DNA of 64,000 bases from Pseudoscleropodium purum (taxonomy: Eukaryota; Streptophyta; Bryopsida; Hypnales; Brachytheciaceae), in assembly GCA_963969395.1 (NCBI GenBank), contig OZ017797.1:30132001-30196000 (forward strand), written 5' to 3'. Numbering within the stretch: the first letter of the stretch is position 1; every line of letters starts with the position of its first letter. A model generated the notes under the pieces. It was not told the DNA's origin. It searched no databases and saw only the letters and a list, made by a program, of their open reading frames with translations. This document shows positions 9,532-21,568 of this stretch, in pieces. The position numbers were made by a program, and so were the translations under genes.

Positions 9532-12140
9532 ATGGCTGCTGCGGCTATGGCGCAAGTGGCGCCCGTGCTGCCTACTACAAGACCCCCACTTCCGAATGCG
9601 AGTTTGCAGTCTCGCTCGACCCGGACTTCACTTTCCTCCCAGCCTTTGAGTCTGCCGGTTCTGGGATGGGCGGTCTCGCGCCCGGCGAGAGTGGTGTGCG
9701 CTGCAACCAAGGAGGAGAAGGAGCAGCAGGAGACGGCCACCCAGGAGGAAGCCAAGGCGCAGGTGGAGAGCAAGAGCGAGAGTGATGCGGAGACCGTCAC
9801 GCGCAAATTCGGACTCGAAGCGGGGCTTTGGAAGGTGAGAGTCTGTGTATCGGATTCTGTTTTAGGGTTTGGGGTGAGGCGGTTGCGTTTCCTGGAAGAG
9901 GTGAATTGGCTCTTGAGGGCTCGGAATGGACTTGGGTTCATGAGGATTGTGTTTGTGTCGGTGGTGGGGAGAGTGGAATCTGGTGCATTGTAGGGAGAAA
10001 AGTGAGAGTTTCAGATTTGCGCTTTGAGAATGGAGGCAATTTGGGCTTCGTGATTTGAAAATACTGCGAGGGGCTTGGTACTTTGATTCAAGATTCTGGG
10101 GTTTAAGAGTTGCGCTGGGTTGGATTTGGAAAGAAACGGCGGTTGAGGTTGTGTCGTTGAAATCATGAATTGTGACATTGCCAAATTGGATGTTAGAGCT
10201 TTAAGGTTTTTGCTTTGAGGATGAAGGTGATGTAGGCAACCTTTTATTTGAAAGGTCTACGAGGGGTTAGTAGTGTGGCAAGACCCGAGACTGAATTTGG
10301 AAAGAGATTACGTAGTGGCGTGACTCATGATTTCTACTGTAAGATCATGGCTCATGACCCCCAATTGGGTGAAGAAGCCATGATTTCTTTTGCAGAATTT
10401 TACTGTTTCTTTCCATTTGGTTCACCAAGTGATTCTGAGCTCAAGAATCTCGTCCAGAAATACCAGCCCTTGCGTAGAGTATTGAAATCGAGTTTCAGAA
10501 TTGCCTCTAATTGTGGATGAGGAAGCTCGGACTCTTGACTCCCTGCCCTCTCGACACTAGCAACTGTCACAACGACCCTTTGTTGTCGATTGTAATGCTA
10601 TGAACGAGAAAGAAAGTACACGTGTTTGAGCATGTCTGCCTCTCTCCTGTGTCGCCATAGGTGTCAGAGAGCCCGACTTCTAAGCCCCAAACTCTTGTCG
10701 GAAATAATAACCCTCCCATAGAGTTTTTGAAGACTCGTTTTAGAATCACCTCCTCTTTTATATCACAAGTCTCCCACTCCGGCACCCCAACGTGAGCTCT
10801 TTTGCATTGGAGGGAGGGGGCGTCTGTCGTGAGAGAGAATAATCCCACAACTTGGGAACCGCTTTCCAGTGACCCCGGTGTGCACACGGCAGCATGCACT
10901 GCACATGGCAGAGCATATTGCAGGGGTACCATATTGCAGATTATATTGCAAGGTACCGTGTGCAGTGCACATTGCCGTGTTCCCCGGGTGTGGGATATTG
11001 CTCACATGTGTGTGAAGGTGATGAGTTTGAGGGGCTGGTTTACTGGGGAGCCGCATGTATGCTTAACGAGAGGATGGGTGGTTGCAGATCTTATCTTCCA
11101 AGGGCGACGAAGAGGGCGAGGCAGGGAAGGGCAAGAAGAGCAACCAAGCCAAGGAGCTTCTGAAGCGCTACGGAGGAGCGTATCTGGCCACCTCCATTTC
11201 CTTGTCGCTCGTGTCGTTCGCGCTCTGTTACGTACTCGTGCAAGCCGGCGTGGACGTGCCCTCCGTGTTGGAAAAGGTACGCGATGCATCAGCCTCAATG
11301 AATGGAATGGCAGGCTTGTGCAATGAACTAATTACCTTGAAAGGAGAGCCTCGTTATGACGTAGACAAATGACTGTGAAGTGGAGCTATATCCTCTAGTC
11401 AAGTTCAGAAGCAACGACACCAATCCTACAGGCCATATGGTTCCTTTCACAGCCGTTATCGGTCATAATTAGTCACAATGAGTAATTGATAGAATTAGGT
11501 GCATGCTAATTTGTCAGTTGTGTCTACCTGACGCTAGTTTGTCAGTTACAATGAGTTGCTCAGTGATGTACGTCATGTACTTCAAAACGATGCATATCAT
11601 GTCAATTGACGATACCTGTACTAGGTGAGTGTTGGTGGATGTCCGTCATGAAGGTTGCAGACTATGGTTTGTAATGTTTATGTTCCAGACCAATCTTAGA
11701 ACACCATGTAGTCAAGATTTCTCGTCGCGGCCATGACGAGAAATTACTTGCTGAGCCACAAGAGTGGCAAGGAATGTTTTGTCGATAACAAGATTTTATT
11801 TTTACACTATCAAATATAACCTTAATGGTTGGATCCTGCTCTCAATCAAGAGTCTCAAAAGAAGGACAAGATTCTGAGATCCATAGCATGGCTGTCATCT
11901 CTACAGAAATTTTAGGATATGTATGAGCCCTTCAATGTGGACACTGAATTGGGAGGTGTGTGCATTGACCAACAGGTGGGCATTCATGTGAACGAAACGG
12001 GCGAGAAGGTGGGCACGTTTGCATTGGCTTATGCGGCGCACAAGGCGCTGTCGCCTGTTCGATTTCCGCCCACAGTGGCGCTCACGCCCATTGTGGCCTC
12101 CTGGTTCGGTAAGAAGCCAAATGACGATGCCTCCAAGTAG
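9532..12140 (+). CDS. Plastid FAM210/DUF1279 membrane protein
   Basis: Three exons (9532-9834, 11088-11276, 11976-12140) code 218 residues; all introns are phase 0 and GT-AG. ATG 9532 has the plant-like context ATGGCT and opens an Ala/Ser/Arg-rich transit peptide of about 58 residues ending near VVCAA. A charged Glu/Lys/Gln linker follows, rich in KEEKEQQE-type sequence. The DUF1279 domain then spans about residues 120-210: it opens with KELLKRYGGAYLATS, includes the hydrophobic segment SLSLVSFALCYVLV, and continues to LTPIVASWFGKK. Family members (FAM210A/B in animals, plastid proteins in plants) are membrane proteins of poorly known function; the animal proteins affect mitochondrial translation and iron or haem metabolism. 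Plastid location is inferred from the N-terminus. The exon-2/exon-3 junction falls inside the domain (VLEK|VGIHV), which supports the model. Confidence 0.88.
10456..10752. repeat. Imperfect direct repeats in intron 1 of the DUF1279 gene
   Basis: About 53 bases at 10456-10508 recur at 10700-10752, sharing GAAATA, CC-T, TAGAGT-TTGAA and CG-TT-AGAAT with many changes. The two copies lie about 245 bp apart. This looks like an old duplication, not coding sequence. Confidence 0.5.
10884..10980. repeat. 97-bp imperfect palindrome in intron 1 of the DUF1279 gene
   Basis: It starts ACACGGCA and ends TGCCGTGT. GCACTGCACA and its complement face each other, and two GGTACC sites flank the centre. Inside are several TATTGCA copies. 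It could form a cruciform or RNA hairpin; it may be a small fold-back element. Confidence 0.65.
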
Positions 12141-15100
12141 GCTTGTTTAGTGTACTGTACTGTACATACGCTAGCGATGATAGTTCTCCCCCTGCAGAGC
12201 TGATTCTTTCGTGTTGTGAGGCTCAATTTGCTTTTCCCTTTTGGGCGCCAGCACTGTCCGCATAGGTTCGACTAGGATAGTGTGCAGTTAGTTTCTTCAC
12301 CCATTGTTGTAATCTGGCTCCTTATGAATTCTGTCAATGCGTGCCTGAGTTGGCAGCATTTGATCTCATTCGTACGTCTTCCACCAGCGAAACTTGTGGC
12401 TTCCTCTCTGTTTTGTGCATTGCTCCCTCGTTTGTTGCATTCCCTGTGCTTTCTTGTTTTGATTGTTACTTTGTATAGTTTCTTTTGCAATAGGTCGTGC
12501 GTGTCCTGCCTTAGGGCGGACTTTTTTATGCACCGGTGAAATTAACCAAGCTTGAAGCTGTTTGCTTGAGTATCTTCTCGTAGTGACGAACCAAAGCTTT
12601 GCTCATCACTTTCATGCGAGTAGGGTAAAGCAAGTGCAGTAACGTAGCTGACCTATTTCCGACCAGTTAAGCAATTGAGCATGTCTGGAGCGTGGGTATG
12701 TTGAGTGGGAAATTTTTCCCGCTTACAGAAATAGATTTTAGAAGGATTCTACAATTTTTCACAAATTTATTTCCCAAAACAATATTACCATGAATTTTTT
12801 AGGTGAAGATTTTGTTCATCCCATATTGGTCATATATGTCATTATATTTTCAACCAAGGGCTGGTTTAAAATTCGAAAGTGCTTCATTGCTGTGATAGAG
12901 AATTGTAGCACCCATAGAGAGTGCTTCATTGTTAGTTGCCACCTTATCAAGCAGGAGTCCTCTTCCCAATCATAATGCATTATAATTATTCATGTACTCA
13001 TCTCTACATTGCCAAAATGGGGGATCAAGAATCAGTCAATATTCTTAAATCAATAACCTCAAGTTTGTTGATATTTAGAATGTATTGTTATCCATTTTAA
13101 AACAAGCAACAACATTATAAGAGGCCTTGTTTTGTAGCACTAGCTTGCTTTTCAAGTAAGGTCTTATTCAACTTCCTCACATATAGCTTTGTCAATTTAA
13201 TGCCTCTTTCTTTTAAGTTTGGTATCAATAAACTCAAAAGAGTGAAGTTTCAATTTGGAATTGGAAGGTTACACAAAATACCTATTTTTTAGATAGTTGG
13301 TATTGATAGAAGAGTTCATGTAATTTCTACATTGACAATTGCTTTAACATGGTCAATATCTAGTATGTCATATGTGACAAAAATTTGGCATTTGTCTTTC
13401 AATAAATATTTTATTTAAAAATGTATTTGAATTAAAAAAAATTTAATATGATTGTGTTCCAAAAAGGTAAACTTTTATTTGAATTTGAACCAAAAAATGT
13501 TCAAATTTTGTTAGATATATAAGAAACATCTCAAAAGTCATCTTTTCTTTTTCTTTTTTGTTTTCATTTCCATATCCTAGTGATGTATTTTAAAATTTAA
13601 TGAAATATTTCTTAAAAATAATTGCATCTCTACAAATTCAAATCTTTAATTAGATCAATTATTGGAGCTACACAACAACAAAAGATTTACAGGTTAAAAA
13701 ATGAGAATCCACAAATACAATGTTCATAAGAAGAAAATCTTATTGCAATCAATATACACTAGATATCATTTTATATTTCCTATGACAAAAGATATCAATT
13801 TATATTTAAATTTTGTGTTGAATTAGATGTTTTTTGTAGCAAGCAATAGACAATGTCAGCTAGAGTGTATTGAATGTAGTAAGGTTTTTTTCTAGTGGTT
13901 ACATCTTGTATTTTTTCTACACCTTGAGGAAATGAATTGCATTATAATTCAATGAAGAGAATCCTATCTAATTACCTTGATGACATTCTAAATTAAGAGA
14001 TGTAGGATTGTCAATAATTTTAAAGTTTTAAAATAATTTTCCTATATACAATTGCAACCAAAAGTTAAGGTTTTAAACAATTTCAACCACTAAAGTTTAA
14101 TGACTATGTTTTCACCGAAAATGCTCAAAAATTGCCACCTTTAGTACAAATACCAAATTTTTGAAAAAAAACTATTTTTGACATATGTAACCATATGATC
14201 TTGTATTATGTGGTATTGAAAAGATGTGGTAAAAATTTTAGACATTTTCATTGCATGGATTGCAAGATATAAGCAATCAAATTCAGTAAAATCATTTATT
14301 TTGTTTTGTAAAAAAACACAGCAGTTGCACTTCACAAGCTCACTTTTCTATGAAAAAATGACCAAAATGGTGGTGCTTCTTTGGATTTGTTTTCCTAGTC
14401 AAATTGCTACATGCTTGAAAAATCTGAAATCATTTGGAATCGTACAATAGAAAAGAAAAAAAATAGTAAGTAGGTAGTAGTAGACAATAATTCAATATAC
14501 TAAATTATTAAGAATTTAATTATGGAATTGAAAAATACTAATCCCAATGGTTGAAATGTTGTAATAAACAATCTACATCCTATGATTCTATTATTTTCCA
14601 AAAATATTGAAAATTGGGTAAGATAAAAGATTTCAAAGTTTATTTTAGAGTAAGGAATCTATAATTGCTTGTAAATAAAAAATCCTCATAACTTTTGATT
14701 CATTGATCCAAATGGAATGATTCAAAGCTTTCTATGTATACATAATTTTAGAAAACCAATTTCAAATTTTTACTTATGAAAAAAGTAAATTTTTCTAATC
14801 TTCCTATACTACCTAGTTACAAAAAGAAGTAGCATATTAGGCTATAACTTTTGATTTCTATTTCCAAATGTTATGAAATTTAGTGCATATGAAAGATATT
14901 CATCGTCTCTACCTTTTATTAAAATTTGGGCTAAAAATGTAAAAATCTCTAATCACATGTACTTGCCCAAAATTTCTATGTAGCCAAAAAACACAACTTG
15001 GTCCTTTAGGGGTTAACTTTTGGCAACAATATCTGACTATACTAATGTATTATAAGAAGCTATATACTTTTGCTCTAAGTGCATGGCTAGGACAAAGAGA

Positions 15101-16356
15101 ACTATATACTTTAATTTGACTCGAGTTTATGGCCACACCATAGGAAGCCATATACTTTTGTTCAATATATATAGCCACTTTCTTAAAAGTCAAACTTCCT
15201 ACATATATGTGAATAGTATGTTAGATGTCTCTTAGACTACTTGAAGTTGTAAAATGTCTTTTCTAAACATGTGTACAATTCACTATCTTGTGAAATTCTT
15301 GCAACCTTCTTGGCTTTGTTACTTGTTTAGACTTTGAATCTTCTTTGATTGAAACATCAATTTCTTGTCCTTGACAATTTTAGACCACTTCTAAGTTCTG
15401 AGTTCTTTTGCCTTGGTCTAAACTAGACCTAATTCCTTTGATTTCAAAAATTGAACCCCTATCTATATTTGAAATATTCAATAAGTAAGACAATCTCTAA
15501 TGGCAATTTTGGAAAACTTAGGAAGCACATCAAAAAAGCACCATCTAGTACTTTCCATCAAATAAAGATTCTACAAATAGAATTACTCTTCACCTCAAGG
15601 AAAAATCTCTAGCTTTGGAGATTGCAGTTACTTGTTACATAATACACCCAATCAATGGAAATTGTTTAATCTACCTAATAAATAAGAGACTATACATGAA
15701 GAGAAAGAATACAAATCCAAAGTCAAAATACAATTCAAGACTAAATAAACAAGCATGCTTCATGCAGGAATCTCCCCCTTTATCTCTTCAAAAATGGAAG
15801 GTGGTAGGGAAAAGTCTTCTTGTTGCTTTATAAGCTCCAATTCTTCTTTATCAAGTTCCTGTTCAAAAAATCAAATCTTCAATATCAACTTATCAATCAC
15901 ACTCATTCAATTTCAAATCATCAATGTTGTTCTTCATTGAATGTCTAAATCTTTTTTTATTAGATTTTGCATATTCTTGTTTATATCTTTGTACATGTAT
16001 ATTGATTGCCTTATTATCCTCAAATTAATCATAAAAGGATGCCTATTAAAGCACTATTTTGGATGAATGAGACATTATTTGGACAAAACATCAACCTAAG
16101 CATTCAATTTATCATCCAAAATAAGGACTTAGGGACACTTCAATGTTAAACAACATATACAAGCACCAAACAATAATTTTCAAAAATGCCTAGAAAACAA
16201 GTTAGATTTTCTAAGGAGTGTACATTGATGAACTAGTTACTTTAACTTCTAAATGCCTGATCCATACAATTGATTTTGGAATTTTTTCATAGAGGTTTGT
16301 CAAATCGCTTTAGAAGCACTGAATTCTGCACTTCAGAAATCCTATTTATAGTAATT
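12141..16356. other. AT-rich gene-free gap with one copy of the 930-bp element
   Basis: The first 600 bases are probably the DUF1279 3' region. The rest is AT-rich, with no gene recognised on either strand. The TTAACCCC-bounded element at 14082-15016 accounts for almost 1 kb. Confidence 0.6.
14082..15016 (+). mobile_element. TTAACCCCTAAA-bounded element, copy 1 (935 bp)
   Basis: The left end is decayed (TTCAACCACTAAAG) and the right end is intact (CCTTTAGGGGTTAA). Inside, segments such as ATGTTTTCACC, GCACTTCACAAG, GGTGGTGCTTCTTT and GCTACATGCTTGAAA occur in the same order in the copies at 27838 and 43815. No transposase frame remains, so it is non-autonomous. Confidence 0.78.
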
Positions 16357-16883
16357 TTATGAACAAGAGAACTTTTGTACATTTTTTTTTTGTTTTGAAT
16401 TTCCATTGTTTAGGAAAGTATGAAGTCTTATTGCATTTACATTAGTCAGAATATCATTTTCCCATTCTCCATTCTGTATCATTTTCCGGAAGAGATCACC
16501 TTGAAATCCGGAAGAGGAAAATATAGGTTGCACCAAATCTCTACCAACTTTTAAGGGAGGAAGCTGTTGGGCATCCTCGGACTTTCAAGGTAATCAGCTT
16601 ATGAACTAAAGAAAACAAGGCCATACAAGAAAGAGAAACATACCAAAAGCTCCAGATTAAAGAAACGATCAAGAAGTTGCAGAACCTCATCGGGGGAAAA
16701 TCGTTGATTCAATCTGTATCCAGAAAAAAAAAAAATCACTGTTGACATTGTTGTAAAAAGAAAAAAGGTTCAAACCTGCTTATATTTTTTCTTTGGTACA
16801 TATGGGTTCAAGCAACACGAGTGTTACTGACCTTCTCTCAAGATGTTCCATCAGGCCAAAGAGGATGAAATGACGGTGCATGC
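16357..16883 (-). CDS. Candidate exons of an MRGBP/EAF7-like chromatin protein, 5' part not found
   Basis: Two well-supported minus-strand exons, 16832-16883 and 16644-16713, join in frame across a GT-AG intron. The product reads MHRHFILFGLMEHLERR, then LNQRFSPDEVLQLLDRFF and NLELL. This pattern (short HF-x-M/L helix, then a helix ending LD-x-FF/YN-LE) matches the core of MRGBP/EAF7, a small subunit of NuA4-type histone acetyltransferase complexes. A third exon, 16357-16581, can follow in frame and ends in a stop. Its later part is low-complexity and lysine-rich, so the true 3' end may lie earlier. The first exon must end in phase 1 and should encode the preceding helix. I could not find it between 16884 and 19266. 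The gene may have a distant or unusual first exon, or be a relic. Confidence 0.45.
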
Positions 16884-17405
16884 CTGCCATTTGCATGCAT
16901 TAGTACACATACATGGCCCACGTTGGCTGTGGTTCAACCCCTGGCAAAATCAGACTAAGCTGCAGCTGAGCGCTGAACAACCCATCGCCATTATGTTCTT
17001 GAGCAGCTCTCTCACAACCCTTAAAAAAACCCGGATCTAGATTGTTTTTGAGCAGTATCAAAACCCTTACAAAAAGAACGGTCACTCACTAAACACCACA
17101 CAAGCTCTCTAGTGAACTTCAAAATTTTGAATCCTTTCAACGTTTGGTTTCCATCTACGTGAAGGGCGGTTTCTCAAAACTTCTCAAGAATGTAATCACA
17201 GGCACCCATTGCAAATGGACGACATACTGACGTCAAAGACCTCGTTCAGCCCGGAGAGCCAAGAGCGCAGCACATAGAAACATCTAGCAAAACAGCATTC
17301 TATCAAAGATTTGAATACACATCCAGGAACACAGCATAACCGATCCATGATAGCACAGATGAAGCATTACCTACTAACAGTGAGGGACGGTAAATTGAAA
17401 CCGCT
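16884..17405. other. Short interval without an assigned gene
   Basis: It lies between the MRGBP-like exons and the stop of the small membrane protein gene. It is probably the 3' region of the latter and may hide the missing first exon of the former. A 61-codon minus-strand frame at 16900-17085 has no recognisable similarity. Confidence 0.35.
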
Positions 17406-19266
17406 TCAAGTAGACGAAGTTCCAGCTCCACTTGTTGCATACCCTTCGGCATCCAGAAACACAAGCAGGCCATTAAACTTCACAGCAATGAGAGCAATGA
17501 GAATCATCATAGCAAACCATTTTCCAGGCCTCCACGAAAAAAACTGATATGATTTCAGATTACTCTTTCTGTCCAGAACTCAGTGTCAACTTCAAAATTA
17601 AGGATACTTTGAAAAGAAAAGAAAAAAATTGACCAGGATAAAAGACAGTATTAACCCCTAAAGATCCACACCTCCAAAAAGTGGATGCACCAGTCCTTGG
17701 AAAACTTTGATTGTAACTTTCAAAATATCCATTTCCAGTATTTGATTTGAACTAAGAAAATGAAGCTTGACAAGTTTTGCCTCTAATCCACTTTGAAATT
17801 TTGAAAAAATTCAAAATCTGAAAGAATTATTGCAATTGCAAGTTCTATATGTTAGAATCAAAATTACACAATATTGCATGTATTTCATTCATGCTTTCAT
17901 CCTTTTAATTGGTTTTTAAATTTCAATTACAAAATTATGTTTCTCATTCTAACTTTCAATTTTGGTATAGATTTCAAATTCTTCTAATATATATAATCTA
18001 ATTGATATAATTTTATTTTCATGCTTTACTTTTAAAATATCACAATAATTTGATTTTTCCATCAAAAATTCTAAAGAAAATACCAACATCAATAGAAAAA
18101 TATATTCTTTCACAAGTGAAGAATATATGAATCTAATATATCAACTATATAAAAGGATAAATCTAGCTTGATGGTGGCATTTGATTTGAAGGTCACTAGC
18201 AAGGATGTTTTGGGTATAAAATATAAAAAATATTTAATTGATAAATTTTCACAACCAATCTCCATTGCTACTTGTACCTCTCAAAAAAATTCAAATTTAT
18301 TGAATTGTTCTTGCTATATTTACTAATTCATTTTCACTTTTTCCTACAAAAACTATAACAATGACAATTTTCACCAAACAAATTACATTTCTTTTACAGT
18401 GATAATCATGTACAAAAAATATAAGTCTAATATTAGAACACAATTTACAAGGCTAAATTTAGCTCAGACATGCTATTTGACCATTTTGCAATAGATCTGA
18501 TCCATTACGGATTGACAGCCAAATTTGCTACAAATTTCAAAACCTTCATATAAGTCATACAGAATCAGAGATTCTTGGTTCTTAAAATTAATCATTCTCG
18601 CCATTAAAGATTAACAGAGTACCAATCGCCATGTTGGAAACTAACCCCAAAAACTCAATCTCATGAATGCGCAACGTCAAATCCAAGCAGTCTACCAATT
18701 CAGTTGCGAATGGAGCAATTCGAAACACAGGATTCGGAGGCAAGCCTACCGCAACCTATCTTCATTCTCACACAAGAATCGCCTGGAGTGAAGACTACTA
18801 AACTGCGATAATCAAAGCATCCAGCGTCACAAGGCGTCACTTATCAAACATATACTCTTCTACGAGAATTACACACATCGCATCCTTATTTTCAGACGGA
18901 AGGTGGAAAATAGAAGCACTCCAATAGCAGAGTGATCAAGAGATGGTAAGTTACCCCATGGATTCTGACGCCAAAGCTAGACAGATTCAACAAGGCCTCC
19001 ATTCAACAAAGCTTCCATTCCATTCCATTCCAATCCACAGGGCTTCAATCCAACAAGGCTCCCATTCAACAAAGCTTCAAATCAGCGAGGTCTCCATTCA
19101 ACCAGGCTCCCATTCAATTCCCGGAAGAGACAGGGATGGCTTGGAAAAAGGGGGAACAAATGGTTACCTTGAAGTCGGAGGAGGCGGAGGAGGGAGGCGT
19201 GGTAGCAGGTGTGGATCTCTGCGACGAAGTGGCTCCGTCACCGGCTTGTTGCTGCTGGTCGCTCAT
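17406..19266 (-). CDS. Predicted 78-residue single-pass membrane protein
   Basis: Two exons on the minus strand: 19168-19266 and 17406-17543, joined in phase 0 with a GTAACC donor and a CAG acceptor. The first exon gives 33 residues rich in Gln, Ser, Thr and Pro, beginning MSDQQQQ. The second begins with WRPGKWF and has a hydrophobic segment (AMMILIALIAV), then KFNGLLVFLDAEG and a short Ser/Thr-rich tail. The shape is a disordered N-terminus plus one membrane span near the C-terminus. I do not recognise the family. A minimal upstream ATG-TGA lies 24 bases before the start. The intron is 1.6 kb and AT-rich, so an unseen exon is possible. Confidence 0.5.
18985..19120. repeat. Degenerate tandem repeat of CATTCAACAAGGCTC-like units
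   Basis: Several imperfect copies of CATTCAACAA followed by GGCTCC or AGCTTCC lie in direct orientation, just inside the first intron of the small membrane protein gene. Confidence 0.7.
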
Positions 19267-21568
19267 GGCTATGGCGTCTAGACAGAGGTTCACATAGTGA
19301 AGGGTGTCGAATTTCGGGAGAGATTGGAGCTGCTTACTGTTCCCAGGAATGGACTTGAGGAAACCCTAATTCGGAATGTGAAGGAGTATTGACGCCATTG
19401 TTGGTACCCCTGGCCCGGCAAAGGGGTCCAGTGTCTCTCCAGCGATGGACGGCAAAATGCACTCTACCTGTAAATGCAATCTCATTCCATTTGGACTACT
19501 GTAGTGTGCCATGTGTCGTTGCCACAGCCAAAATAAAAGTAATTTTCTAATTAAAAAAATTTTGAAATCCAATATCTTGCACACCATAGGTCCAAACGCC
19601 ACAAAATAGAGCATGTGCATCCCTCTTCAATGAGGGCTTTTTGACAGTACCAAGGACGCAATCTCAATGATACATGGTTCTAGAGATTCTCAAAATCTAA
19701 TATTGAATTAAATCATGTCATATCAAGGTTTGAATACTTCTGTAAAGACCATGTGCCAATTAAAGGCAATGTCATTGGAAAGTGGGATGTTAAATCATGC
19801 CCATGAAATGGGCCCATTATGTTGGATTTACACTGAAGGAAAATGTTCTCAGGAATTTTTTATTTTTCACACAAACTTTTTTTGCAAATTTTGAATTCAT
19901 ATTTGCAATTAGAAACCCAAAATAAGTTGAGAGGTCTTGTGCATACCTTAGACACATCCAAAATATTTTCATTTTTTTTTACTTTTATCCTTGAAGAATT
20001 TCAAAATTATCCTACTTAGACCCTCTTCATGGACAAGATTTAGAATCTTGCCATTGGAAAGGCTTGAATCACTTGAATGTAATATATGTAATACAAATTA
20101 TAGTACATACAAGGATTACAAAGAATGGGAGGTGCCTTAAAAGGAGGCAACTCCTTTTAAAGGAAGTTACACCTCCAACTTCCTTTACAATTTTGTAACA
20201 AATTCATTATGCATCTTAAAATTGAACAACAACTTGCATCTTGTTTCCTTTACATGTACCACTAAACAAAAGTAACTCTTGATTTTCTATTGTATGCCCA
20301 TTGTACCACAAAGCCTATCAATGAATGATTTTGGATCATTCTAAAGACACTTCATTAGAAGACAATTCATAAGACATCTCATAGATGAACCAATATGACA
20401 CTCTCAAGGTGCAACTTTTGACATAAAAGAATCTTGCCTTAGAAGAAATTACAAAAAATTTCCAAAAATATATTATATTCTCCATGAAATTTATAGTTTT
20501 TATTTGTCTTTTAATAAAAATAAATTCTAATTGTAACTTTAACTATACATATGCACATCAATATACATTATCTTACATAGATAATTTTACATAGTTCTAC
20601 CTTAATCCCCAAGAAGACAATTGATCACCATTTAGAAACTTGAATAGATTATTATGAAGTCAACTATGAAAAAATGAAAATAACACTTATGTCAAAGATG
20701 CAAATTTTCAAAAGATTTTTGAAAATATAAATCATTTTTTATTGGGGGCTTGAATCAAAAGTTATGGTGCTTGAAAGTTTAGGTACAACTTAGGCAACAT
20801 AGTATTAGAGAAGGCAAGTAGTTGGCCAAGCGATTAGGCATATCATGAAGTTCTTTTCATTAACTTTGAATGCTTATATTTCACAATCTATAAAGGTGAA
20901 TGGATTGAAATTTTTTCCACTCTCATAGTTGTATAGAAAAAAAAAAGTTTGTTTGAAAATGAAAAAAACAAACTCTCACTCAATGCACTAAAAATGGCAA
21001 TTGTAGAATAATTTTAGAACCATTAGCACAAATTCTATTGTAAATTTATGAGATTTGTTTTAAATTTTTTCATTCTTAATTAAGAAAAGGAAAGATTTGT
21101 GTTGACCATTGGGATTTTGATTTTCCCAAAAATGAATTCCCTAGAAAAAATTGAAATCTTATTTATTGCAATTGCTTTGGTGGGGGGCCGTCTCAATCTA
21201 TATAAGATTTTCTATTTATGTTAGACACCTCTATTATCTTTGAAAATTAGAATGCAAGTAATGAACATATTTAACTATCCAATGGTCTAAGTCTCCAAAA
21301 AAATTGAGTCAAACTTTGTTGACCCAGTTGGGCAAAGCCCAAAATTTCTTTTCTTCTAACTTTGAAACATTACAATCTTGCAATCTACAAATGGGCTGAA
21401 TCCTTTTCCGATACAAATTTGTACAGTTAAAAAATTGGAATATGTTTTCATATTTCAATTATGCTCAATGCACTAGAAAATGACAATGACAGTTTTGCAT
21501 GTCTTGTGAAAAACAACCTCGTTGTTAAAGATAGCTGCCCAAGAATGAATGATTGACTTCCTTAATAG
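19267..21568. other. AT-rich gene-free gap
   Basis: The first 100-150 bases are the promoter and leader side of the minus-strand gene starting at 19266. The rest is AT-rich without a gene. It contains one segment shared with 46605-46830. It also has two stretches (near 20850 and 21350) with the CTTTGAATGCTTATAT and CAATCTA motifs seen inside the 930-bp elements, so it includes decayed relatives of that family. Confidence 0.5.
19497..19660. repeat. Dispersed repeat shared with 46605-46830
   Basis: The two places share TTGCCACA-CCAAA, AAAAGTAA, ACACCAT-GGTCCAAAC and GCCACAAAA in the same order. The copy at 46605 is longer. Family unknown. Confidence 0.6.
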
